This document shows positions 1 to 6,420 of a stretch of DNA of 6,438 nt, in pieces. Below the pieces are notes generated by a model that worked only from the letters and a program-made list of their open reading frames with translations, was not told the DNA's origin and did not search any database. Position 1 is the first letter of the stretch. Each line of letters starts with the position of its first letter. This DNA comes from Clostridiales bacterium UBA6363 (GTDB taxonomy: Bacteria; Bacillota; Clostridia; UBA1381), in contig DJRJ01000092.1 in NCBI GenBank assembly GCA_002438865.1, positions 7,816 through 14,253 on the forward strand. The letters are read 5' to 3'. A program made the translations under genes and the position numbers.

Positions 1-127
1 GGGAAATCATTATTGCCACAACAAGCTCGGAGGGCTGTAATTCTCCTATCTGCCGTTTGCCCATAATCCGCAGCGACGCCACAACAGCTATATATAAAAT
101 AAGCGTTCGCACAACAATATTAAGCAT
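1..127 (-). CDS. DUF421 (YetF-like) membrane protein, N-terminal fragment cut by window edge
   Basis: This is the first 42 codons of a gene that continues beyond the left edge. The ATG at 127-125 lies 8 nt after a perfect GGAGG (140-136), which fixes the start. Residues 3-21 are a hydrophobic, probably membrane-spanning segment. They are followed by RIMGKRQIGELQPSELVVAI (residues 20-39), which closely matches the conserved N-terminal signature I recall for the DUF421/YetF family (MGKRQIGELQPFELV in relatives). Members are inner-membrane proteins of roughly 200-240 residues with an N-terminal membrane domain and a soluble C-terminal domain. Bacillus subtilis YetF, YkjA, YrbG and YdfS are relatives, and some have been linked to spore membranes. 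Biochemical function is not established. The gene is co-oriented with the mutS2 operon but separated from it by a terminator whose U-tract touches this ribosome binding site. The family call is firm; the specific role and full length cannot be seen. Confidence 0.88.
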   Translation of the reverse strand, partial: MLNIVVRTLILYIAVVASLRIMGKRQIGELQPSELVVAIMIS

Positions 128-140
128 ATTGTAATCCTCC

Positions 141-179
141 AAAAAAATAAAGCAGAGATTGCTGTTCCAATCTCTGCTT
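141..179 (-). terminator. Intrinsic terminator of the mutS2-ybaK-DUF1015 operon
   Basis: A perfect 12-bp inverted repeat (150-161 pairing with 168-179; AAGCAGAGATTG and its complement) encloses a 6-nt loop. Read on the minus strand the stem is followed by TTATTTTTTT (149-141 and the end of the stem region), a typical U-tract. It lies 29 bp past the DUF1015 stop codon. On the plus strand the 3' flank (AGTATGCCTTATTTTTG) is a much poorer tract, so termination should act mainly on the leftward operon. The U-tract ends directly against the GGAGG of the next gene. Confidence 0.9.
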
Positions 180-207
180 AGTATGCCTTATTTTTGAATA
201 ATGTATT

Positions 208-1470
208 CTATCTTATTTTTCTGCATTCAAGATAGAAACGCTTGTCGGCGGCATTTCCCATCGAGAACGTTTTTCTTGGGAGCGAGCCGTCCTTTATTAC
301 CGTTGCGAACAAATCGTTTTTCGCCATTTTATCCACCATAAAGCCTATGGTGTTTTCCGTCTCGGTAAGACTTCTCACAACATCATCGCCGTGAATGTAA
401 TCTATTTTTCCGCCGTTTTTTGCGGTATAATCGTCAAGGAATTTTTGCAGTGTTCCCACGCTCAGATTTGACGGAGGATTTTTCACATACACACTTCCCT
501 CTTTTCCTTGGAAAGTATAGCGTATTTTTTGTCCTCCGTTATCGGTATATGAAATCTCGGGATAATATTCCATAAAGCTTTCCATAACCTTTTCGGGATC
601 AACGTCAAACACAACACGCTGTATCGGCTCAAATTCAAGAGCCTCATCGTGGATATTCATAATCTCCGCAAGCGCATACCTTGCCGGGTGATGCTCCGCC
701 TCCTCGGGAGTAAGCGTTTCTTTGATTTCCTCCCAGCATCTTTTTGCGGTCGCAAGCGAATGGTTTCCGTCGCCTGCCGCAATAACAAGCACGCCCTTGT
801 CATTAACGCCGTATTTTTTCTCAAATTCGGCTTTGTCCTCAAGCTTTTCTATCATATCAACTACACGTTTTTTCGATACATCGTCTGTCAAATATCCGCA
901 TATGTGTCCCGAATTTTGCATAAGGTCAAAATCATACAGCTTCTTAAACTCCGATTTTTTATCGGCAAGCGGTTCTATTATTTCCTTTTTGCGGTCGTCT
1001 ATCAGCATAATTATATGCGGCATTTCAAGCGGTGCGTCTATTCTTATTTTACGTCTTGGCGGTATGCGTGACATAACAGTACCTTCCGTGGCACGAATTT
1101 TCGATTGTGAGCCTTTTGAATAATCATATTCCTCCAAATCAAGCACACCTATTACGCCTTTGTGCGTTTTACCGTCCGTCTGCGTTCTTTCCGTATAAAT
1201 CAAGGCGTCCTTGTACTCCGTAAACAAGCCTTTGTCAAGATATTCACGCATAGTTTCGTTTATTTTTCGTATGCGTTCGTCGGCGTCACCGTCCTCAAGA
1301 TATACCTCCGGGAAAATTATATTAAGCGCCGTAGGGTATCCGTCCGTTATTTTTTTGACCTGCTCCCAGTATTCCGGCTCTGAAGTGTACTGGTCGCACG
1401 CAACAACCGACCATTTTTCAAGCTTTTCCGTATTGGGTATCAATATGTCCGCTGTATTGAATATTTTCAT
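208..1470 (-). CDS. DUF1015 family protein (function unknown)
   Basis: A 420-residue soluble protein with no signal peptide or membrane segment. The N-terminus contains KWSVVACDQYTSEPEYW (residues 19-35) and the middle contains AAGDGNHSLATAK (231-243). These match what I recall as hallmarks of DUF1015; many relatives have DGHHR at the second motif. The length is normal for the family. The start is supported by AAGGAAG (1483-1477) 6 nt before the ATG, and that ribosome binding site directly follows the ybaK stop, 13 bp upstream. The stop is TAG at 210-208. In some clostridia a DUF1015 gene sits beside serC-serA and was annotated as ParB/Spo0J-related. Because a ParB-like archaeal enzyme (SerK) phosphorylates free serine, a small-molecule kinase role is conceivable, but that is inference and no serine genes are present here. 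It is the last gene of the mutS2 operon. Family assignment is confident; activity is unknown. Confidence 0.87.
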   Translation of the reverse strand: MKIFNTADILIPNTEKLEKWSVVACDQYTSEPEYWEQVKKITDGYPTALNIIFPEVYLEDGDADERIRKINETMREYLDKGLFTEYKDALIYTERTQTDGKTHKGVIGVLDLEEYDYSKGSQSKIRATEGTVMSRIPPRRKIRIDAPLEMPHIIMLIDDRKKEIIEPLADKKSEFKKLYDFDLMQNSGHICGYLTDDVSKKRVVDMIEKLEDKAEFEKKYGVNDKGVLVIAAGDGNHSLATAKRCWEEIKETLTPEEAEHHPARYALAEIMNIHDEALEFEPIQRVVFDVDPEKVMESFMEYYPEISYTDNGGQKIRYTFQGKEGSVYVKNPPSNLSVGTLQKFLDDYTAKNGGKIDYIHGDDVVRSLTETENTIGFMVDKMAKNDLFATVIKDGSLPRKTFSMGNAADKRFYLECRKIR

Positions 1471-1483
1471 AAGTTTCTTCCTT

Positions 1484-1972
1484 TCATTCTTTTATAATAT
1501 CGGCAAAGGTACACTCCGTTGCTTTTTGCAAGTCTGACGGCGAAAGCAAAAGCGTACAGCCGCAAACTCCTGCGCTTACCGCATCGGTATCGAAATTTTG
1601 GGCGGTATCGTTTATATACGTGGGATATTTCTTTTTCATACCTATCGGCGAAACTCCGCCACGTATATAACCTGTAAGTCCCAAAAGCTCTTTTACATGT
1701 ATCATCTCAACCTTTTTATTGCCCGACACCTTTGCGATTTTTTTCAAATCCGCCTCGTTGCATACAGGTATGCAGACAACTATAACGCCCGTTTTATCAC
1801 CTCGCATAACAAGCGTTTTAAATGATTTTTCGGGCGGTATTCCCGTTATGTGCGAAATTTCCTCGCCGAAATTTTCGCCCACTTCATCGCACTCGTACTC
1901 CACCGCATCAAATTTGATTTTTGCCGCAGTGAGCATACGCATTGCGTTTGTAACCGTTTTCTTTTTAGACAT
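1484..1972 (-). CDS. ybaK: YbaK-type aminoacyl-tRNA deacylase (Cys-tRNA(Pro) deacylase)
   Basis: A 162-residue single-domain protein of the YbaK/EbsC (INS editing) superfamily, of normal family length. Characterised YbaK enzymes act in trans in the cytoplasm: they hydrolyse Cys-tRNA(Pro) made in error by prolyl-tRNA synthetase. The N-terminus TNAMRMLTAAKI (8-19) resembles other YbaK proteins. The SFKTLVMRG segment (50-58) carries the conserved lysine, K52, corresponding to catalytic K46 of Haemophilus influenzae YbaK. GYIRGGVSPIG (101-111) is the conserved glycine-rich loop, and VCGCTLLLSP follows near the C-terminus. The start is supported by AGAGG just upstream, which overlaps the mutS2 TAG stop; the intergenic gap is 12 bp, so translational coupling is plausible. 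The stop is TGA at 1486-1484. Other members of the superfamily edit other mischarged tRNAs, so exact substrate specificity is inferred. Confidence 0.93.
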   Translation of the reverse strand: MSKKKTVTNAMRMLTAAKIKFDAVEYECDEVGENFGEEISHITGIPPEKSFKTLVMRGDKTGVIVVCIPVCNEADLKKIAKVSGNKKVEMIHVKELLGLTGYIRGGVSPIGMKKKYPTYINDTAQNFDTDAVSAGVCGCTLLLSPSDLQKATECTFADIIKE

Positions 1973-1984
1973 CTTCTTTAACCT

Positions 1985-4381
1985 CTATTTCAGCTCGCAT
2001 ATCGTAACGCCGTCCTCGCCCTCGCCGAATCGTCCGTTACGGTACGATTTCACATATCTGTGTTTTTTCAAATTTTCCTGTATTCCCCGACGCAAAATCC
2101 CCGTTCCTTTGCCGTGAATAATGCTCACCGGCGAAATCCCGGCAAGATAGCAGTCGTCAAGGAATTTGTCGACATTATCCCATGCTTCTTCAAGGTTTTG
2201 ACCTCTGACGTCAACCTCGGTCGAAACATTTTTGGTTTTTGATTCAAATGCGTGCGTGTTACGCACATATTTCTCCGCAAGCTGTTTAGACTTGTTTTCT
2301 TCTATTTTTTTAAGATTTGTTATATGCACGTCAAGCTTTATTATGCCTGCCTGTACACGCACATTTCCGTTTTTGTCGGGCTGTTTTAATACGGTTGCTT
2401 CCTCATTCATATCGAGGATTTTCACCGTGTCGCCTTCTTTGAGATTTTTCGGAGGATTTACGAATGTCTTTTTAGGCTTTGCGGCACGTTTCATAGCATT
2501 ATCGATTGTGTCCTCTTTATTCTTCAGCTTTTCACGAGCCTTTGCGGTGTGCTTTTCTATTTCCTTTGACGCCGCTCCCTTTTGGCGCATACGTTCCAGG
2601 TCTTTTATAACGGAATTTGCCTCGTCACGTGCGTCCATAACAATGATTTTCGCTTCTCTGCGTGCTTCGTCGAGAATACGTGACTTGTTTTCCTTAAGTT
2701 TTATTCTATCCTTTTCAATATCCTTTCTGAGTTCCGAAAGCTCCCGTTTCATACGAGCCGCTTCCTCTGCCTCGGAGCGTGCTTTTGCCCTGTTTTGTTC
2801 AAGTTCGGTTATAACGTCCTCAAACTTAACGTCCTCATCGGAGAGTATATCATTTGCACGGCTTATTACACGCTCGTCAAGTCCGAGCCGGCGTGAAATC
2901 GCAAACGCATTTGATTTTCCCGGTACACCCGTAAGCAAGCGGTATGTCGGCTGTAAGCTTTCCACATCAAATTCGCAAGACGCATTTTCAACTCCGTCCG
3001 TTGAAAGCGCAAACAGTTTAAGTTCGCTGTAATGCGTTGTCGATACCGTTTTAACTCCCCTTGCACGCAAAAATTCCAGTACGGCAATTGCAAGAGCCGC
3101 TCCCTCCGTAGGGTCTGTTCCTGCGCCCAATTCATCAAACAATGCAAGCGAATTATTGTCGATATTTTCGAGTATACTTACTATATTAACCATATGCGAC
3201 GAGAAAGTGGACAAGCTTTGTTCTATCGACTGTTCATCGCCTATATCCGCAAAAATATGCTCAAACACAGCCGCCTCGCTGTTGTCCGCCGCACTTATGT
3301 GCAGTCCCGACGCCGCCATCATCGAAAACAAGCCGACCGTTTTAAGCGTTACGGTTTTGCCGCCCGTGTTCGGACCCGTTACCACAAGTGTGTCATAATC
3401 ACGCCCGAGCCGTATATCGTTTGCAACAACCGTATCTTTATTTATAAGCGGATGCCTTGCTTCTTTGAAGTTTATTATTCCCTTTTCGTTAAGAACAGGC
3501 TCCGTGCCGTTCATATCAAGCGAAAGCTTGCCTTTGCAGAACATAAAATCGAGCCGTGTAATGCACGAATAATCCACAAAAACCGTATGCGAATTTTCCG
3601 CCGCCAATGCCGACAGCTCCATTAAAATCCGCTCAATCTCTATTTCCTCACGGTTTTTCAGTTCACGGATTTCATTGTTTGAGTTTACCACACTCATCGG
3701 CTCGACAAACACCGTCGCACCGCTTGCCGAGGTATCGTGAACAATGCCCGGCACTTCGTTTTTGTATTCGCTCCTTACGGGGATAACATATCTGTCGGAG
3801 CGCATTGTAACTATCGGGTCCTGCAAAAATTTCTTATAATGACCGCTGTGTATCATATTATTAAGCGTATCCTTGATTTTTGCGTTAAGCGTTCTTACTT
3901 TTCGGCGGATTGTTCCCAATTCCGACGATGCCTCGTCCGTTATCTCGTTTTCACCGGCAATACAAAGCGCAATTTTGTCCTCAAAAGCCTTTGCGGTTAT
4001 TATTTCCTCCTCGATACCGTGCAAAACGGCACATTCCTCCGCCGCATCGCCAAGATACGATTTCATTCGCCTTGCAATATAGAAAAGCCTTGCAATATCC
4101 AAAAGCTCACGTGTGTTTAACATTCCGCCCTGCTCCGCACGCTTTACCGCTCCCGTCACCTCCGCCGCAGTGAGATTTACCGGCGGTGCGCCGAGTTTAA
4201 GCATGGTTATAAGCGCCTCGGTCGTTTCACGCTGCGATGTGCGAGCCTTGTTTATATCTGTGTACGGTACAAGTTCAGCTATCTGCTTTTTTACCTTTTC
4301 GCTTTCCGTATACGATGCGAGCCGTTCCAAAATTTTATCAAATTCAAGCGTCTTTACCGCTTTTTGTTCTGTTGTTTTCAT
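1985..4381 (-). CDS. mutS2: MutS2 ATPase/endonuclease with C-terminal Smr domain (ribosome-rescue factor RqcU)
   Basis: A 798-residue protein, close to the usual MutS2 length (about 785 in Bacillus subtilis). It lacks the N-terminal mismatch-recognition domain of MutS1. Domains in order: MutS core/lever (1 to about 300); ATPase with ARHPLI (308-313), Walker A GPNTGGKT (336-343), STFSSH (391-396), Walker B/signature DELGAGTDP (from D416) and TTHYSEL with H450; a charged coiled coil (about 515-640); a KOW-like beta segment beginning near GDTVKIL (650); and an Smr domain (about 722-798) with VDVRG (723-727) and HGKGTG (756-761). Older work ascribed suppression of recombination to MutS2; in B. 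subtilis it is reported to bind collided ribosomes and promote their splitting. GGAG at 4390-4387, 5 nt before the ATG, fixes the start. It is first in the operon and driven by the promoter at 4416-4444. All catalytic motifs are intact. The stop is TAG. Confidence 0.97.
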   Translation of the reverse strand: MKTTEQKAVKTLEFDKILERLASYTESEKVKKQIAELVPYTDINKARTSQRETTEALITMLKLGAPPVNLTAAEVTGAVKRAEQGGMLNTRELLDIARLFYIARRMKSYLGDAAEECAVLHGIEEEIITAKAFEDKIALCIAGENEITDEASSELGTIRRKVRTLNAKIKDTLNNMIHSGHYKKFLQDPIVTMRSDRYVIPVRSEYKNEVPGIVHDTSASGATVFVEPMSVVNSNNEIRELKNREEIEIERILMELSALAAENSHTVFVDYSCITRLDFMFCKGKLSLDMNGTEPVLNEKGIINFKEARHPLINKDTVVANDIRLGRDYDTLVVTGPNTGGKTVTLKTVGLFSMMAASGLHISAADNSEAAVFEHIFADIGDEQSIEQSLSTFSSHMVNIVSILENIDNNSLALFDELGAGTDPTEGAALAIAVLEFLRARGVKTVSTTHYSELKLFALSTDGVENASCEFDVESLQPTYRLLTGVPGKSNAFAISRRLGLDERVISRANDILSDEDVKFEDVITELEQNRAKARSEAEEAARMKRELSELRKDIEKDRIKLKENKSRILDEARREAKIIVMDARDEANSVIKDLERMRQKGAASKEIEKHTAKAREKLKNKEDTIDNAMKRAAKPKKTFVNPPKNLKEGDTVKILDMNEEATVLKQPDKNGNVRVQAGIIKLDVHITNLKKIEENKSKQLAEKYVRNTHAFESKTKNVSTEVDVRGQNLEEAWDNVDKFLDDCYLAGISPVSIIHGKGTGILRRGIQENLKKHRYVKSYRNGRFGEGEDGVTICELK

Positions 4382-4415
4382 TTTAACTCCGTTCTTTATC
4401 TTTATTACTTACTTT

Positions 4416-4444
4416 ATTATAACATTTTCTTCACGCAAACACAA
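4416..4444 (-). promoter_or_regulatory. Predicted sigma-A-type promoter of the mutS2 operon (extended -10)
   Basis: On the minus strand a perfect TATAAT (4421-4416) is preceded by TG one base upstream (4424-4423), giving an extended -10 (TGTTATAAT). A weak -35, TTGTGT (4444-4439), lies 17 nt upstream. The transcript would start near 4409, giving a leader of about 28 nt with GGAG at 4390-4387. The extended -10 could compensate for the poor -35. Its -35 is separated from the divergent glmS -35 by only 17 bp. Confidence 0.7.
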
Positions 4445-4461
4445 CATTTTCGTAAAAATTC

Positions 4462-4490
4462 TTGAAAAAAAAGTAATTATAGTGTATAAT
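4462..4490 (+). promoter_or_regulatory. Predicted sigma-A-type promoter of glmS
   Basis: TTGAAA (4462-4467) and a perfect TATAAT (4485-4490) are separated by exactly 17 bp, close to the housekeeping consensus. Transcription would start near 4497, so the leader is only about 26 nt and carries the GGAGG ribosome binding site (4508-4512). The leader is too short for a riboswitch or ribozyme, so any control should act at the promoter, on the protein, or through a trans-acting factor. No clear operator palindrome was seen around it. Confidence 0.82.
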
Positions 4491-4522
4491 AGCAATATCA
4501 AAAGTATGGAGGTACATATAAT

Positions 4523-6352
4523 ATGTGCGGTATAGTAGGTTACGTAGGTACAAAACAGGCGGCACCCATTCTTCTTGAGGGACTGTCAAAACTCGAATAC
4601 AGAGGTTATGACAGTTCGGGTATCGCTGTAATAGATGATAATAAAATTAATATGACAAAAGCAAAGGGACGTTTGTCCATTCTTGCAGAAAAAACGGATA
4701 ACGGCAAAAATCTGCACGGTACAATCGGTATCGGACACACACGCTGGGCAACTCACGGCGAGCCGTCCGACGTTAATTCGCACCCGCATCTTTCAATGTC
4801 GGGAAGATTTGCGGTTGTTCATAACGGTATTATAGAAAATTATATTTCGCTTAAGAAAAAGCTTATCGACAAGGGCTTTGAATTTGTATCGGACACCGAC
4901 ACAGAGGTAATAGCTCACTTGTTTGAATACTATTACAAAGGTGACATTCTTGATGCTATGGTAAAGGTTATCGAGCATATAGAGGGTTCATACGCTTTGG
5001 GCGTTCTCTGCTCGGAATATCCCGATCAGTTTATTGCGGTAAGAAAATCCAGTCCTATGATAGTCGGCTTAGGTAAAGACGAAAACTTCATTGCTTCCGA
5101 TGTTACGGCTATTTTAAAGCATACAAAAGACGTATATTATCTTGAGGACAATGAAATAGTTATCCTCAAAAAGGACAGCGTTACCGTCTATAATATGGAT
5201 AAAGAAGAAGTTCCGAAAGATGTTTTTACCGTTGACTGGGACGTAAGCGCAGCCGAAAAAGGCGGTTACGAGCATTTTATGATGAAAGAAATGGAGGAAC
5301 AGCCGAAGGCTCTCCGTGATACCATAAGTCCCAGAATAAAGGACGGAAGAATTGTTCTTGACGATATTTCGCTTACCGCCGAGGACATCAAAAAAATACA
5401 CAAAATATTTATCGTTGCCTGCGGAAGTGCATACCACGTAGGTTTTGTGGGAAAATACATTATCGAGAAAATGTGCCGCATACCCGTTGAAGTACAGGTT
5501 GCGTCCGAATTCCGTTACTGCGATCCGCTCGTTTCAAAGGACGATCTTGTAATCGTAATAAGTCAGTCGGGTGAAACGGCAGACACTCTTGCCGGTCTTA
5601 AAGAGGCAAAAAATCACGGTGCAAGAATATTGTCGATTGTAAACGTTGTCGGAAGTGCAATCGCAAATGCATCGGACGATGTTATATACACATGGGCAGG
5701 TCCCGAAATTGCCGTTGCCACAACAAAGGCATACAGCACTCAGCTTGCGGTTATGTACCTTATTTCGCTGTATATGGCTGATAAACTCGGTATGGTTACC
5801 TCGGGCGAATATGCAAAATACTTGAAGAGTATTGAAGAACTTCCCGAAAAGGTTAAGTCAATACTTGAAAACAAGGACAACATTCAGTACCTTGCCTCCC
5901 TGTTCTACAACTCGCATTCAATATTCTTCCTCGGAAGAAATCTCGACTACGCCGTATCGCTTGAGGGTTCGCTAAAATTAAAGGAAATATCTTATATACA
6001 TTCCGAAGCATATGCCGCAGGCGAACTTAAACACGGAACAATCTCGCTTATCGAAGAAGGCACGCTTGTTGTTGCACTTGCAACCGTAAACGACTTGTTT
6101 GACAAAACAATTTCAAACATAAAAGAGGTAAAAGCAAGAGGTGCAGTCGTTATGGGACTTACCACACAGGAGCATTATGACGATATGGCGTCGGTATGCG
6201 ACCACGTTGTTATAATTCCCGACTCGGAGGAATTTACGCTCCCGTCACTTGCGGTTGTACCTTTGCAGTTATTCGGATACTATGTTGCGTCCTTAAAAGG
6301 CTGTGACATCGACAAGCCGAGAAACCTCGCAAAATCAGTTACAGTAGAATAA
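4523..6352 (+). CDS. glmS: Glutamine-fructose-6-phosphate aminotransferase (isomerizing), glucosamine-6-phosphate synthase
   Basis: A complete 609-residue GlmS. It converts fructose-6-phosphate and glutamine to glucosamine-6-phosphate and glutamate, the first step toward UDP-GlcNAc and peptidoglycan in the cytoplasm. The N-terminal glutaminase domain (to about residue 240) has the nucleophile Cys2 in MCGIVGYVG, R74 in GHTRWATHG (71-79), HNGIIENY (100-107) and D124 in the SDTDTEV motif. Two SIS sugar-phosphate domains follow: the first with CGSAYH (300-305) and SQSGET (347-352), the second with GRNLDY from 471, E488 and H504 in ELKHGT. The C-terminus NLAKSVTVE supplies conserved K604. These align with Escherichia coli GlmS numbering and nothing is missing. 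The start is certain because Cys must follow Met; GGAGG at 4508-4512 is spaced 10 nt. It is transcribed alone from the promoter at 4462-4490, divergent from mutS2. No glmS ribozyme precedes it. Confidence 0.98.
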   Translation: MCGIVGYVGTKQAAPILLEGLSKLEYRGYDSSGIAVIDDNKINMTKAKGRLSILAEKTDNGKNLHGTIGIGHTRWATHGEPSDVNSHPHLSMSGRFAVVHNGIIENYISLKKKLIDKGFEFVSDTDTEVIAHLFEYYYKGDILDAMVKVIEHIEGSYALGVLCSEYPDQFIAVRKSSPMIVGLGKDENFIASDVTAILKHTKDVYYLEDNEIVILKKDSVTVYNMDKEEVPKDVFTVDWDVSAAEKGGYEHFMMKEMEEQPKALRDTISPRIKDGRIVLDDISLTAEDIKKIHKIFIVACGSAYHVGFVGKYIIEKMCRIPVEVQVASEFRYCDPLVSKDDLVIVISQSGETADTLAGLKEAKNHGARILSIVNVVGSAIANASDDVIYTWAGPEIAVATTKAYSTQLAVMYLISLYMADKLGMVTSGEYAKYLKSIEELPEKVKSILENKDNIQYLASLFYNSHSIFFLGRNLDYAVSLEGSLKLKEISYIHSEAYAAGELKHGTISLIEEGTLVVALATVNDLFDKTISNIKEVKARGAVVMGLTTQEHYDDMASVCDHVVIIPDSEEFTLPSLAVVPLQLFGYYVASLKGCDIDKPRNLAKSVTVE

Positions 6353-6357
6353 ATCAT

Positions 6358-6387
6358 AAAAACAAGTGCCGCTTTTGACGGCACTTG
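6358..6387. terminator. Hairpin after glmS, probable terminator lacking a U-tract on the glmS strand
   Basis: A perfect 9-bp stem, CAAGTGCCG (6363-6371) with its complement at 6379-6387, has a 7-nt loop CTTTTGA and begins 10 bp after the glmS stop. On the plus strand it is preceded by five A residues but followed by AGCCAGTCGAC rather than U residues. On the minus strand the same stem is followed by TTTTT, so it would work as a canonical terminator for a leftward gene beyond the right edge. It resembles a bidirectional terminator whose plus-side U-tract has been displaced by the next palindrome. Confidence 0.65.
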
Positions 6388-6388
6388 A

Positions 6389-6416
6389 GCCAGTCGACAA
6401 TATTTTGTCGACTGGC
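6389..6416. repeat. Perfect 12-bp inverted repeat with 4-nt loop
   Basis: GCCAGTCGACAA (6389-6400) pairs perfectly with 6405-6416 around the loop TATT. The arms are GC-rich at the outer ends and include GTCGAC twice. Neither strand shows a U-tract directly after the stem (plus-side flank GAAAAAAG; minus-side flank TCAAGTGCC), so it is not an ordinary intrinsic terminator. It starts one base after the preceding hairpin ends. It may be an RNA hairpin, a protein-binding site, or part of a small palindromic or mobile repeat. Function is not known from the sequence. Confidence 0.8.
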
Positions 6417-6420
6417 GAAA

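Noticed and set aside
722..1123. Overlapping plus-strand open frames opposite the DUF1015 gene.
   Set aside because: No recognisable domain, no convincing ribosome binding site, and full overlap with a conserved family protein on the other strand.
2232..3032. A 266-codon open frame on the plus strand opposite mutS2.
   Set aside because: It lies entirely antisense to the well-supported coiled-coil and ATPase region of mutS2, is Ser/Phe/Arg-rich in the way antisense frames of charged coiled coils are, and matches no family I recognise.
3032..3625. A 197-codon open frame on the plus strand opposite the MutS2 ATPase domain.
   Set aside because: It is antisense to intact Walker A and B motifs, shows no recognisable domain, and its composition (many Arg, Tyr, Cys) is typical of a shadow frame.
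4473..4501. A second possible minus-strand promoter: TTGATA (4501-4496) with TATAAT (4481-4476).
   Set aside because: The spacer is only 14 nt, too short for a normal sigma-A promoter, and the elements overlap the stronger glmS promoter; the -10 at 4421-4416 with its extended TG is a better mutS2 candidate.
4517..4522. TATAAT immediately before the glmS ATG.
   Set aside because: No -35 lies at a suitable distance (4494-4499 reads AATATC), and it falls between the ribosome binding site and the start codon, so it would give a transcript without a ribosome binding site.
4382..4522. A hidden riboswitch or small RNA in the mutS2-glmS intergenic region.
   Set aside because: Both predicted leaders are under 30 nt, no stable hairpin was found, and the space is taken up by the two promoters and ribosome binding sites.
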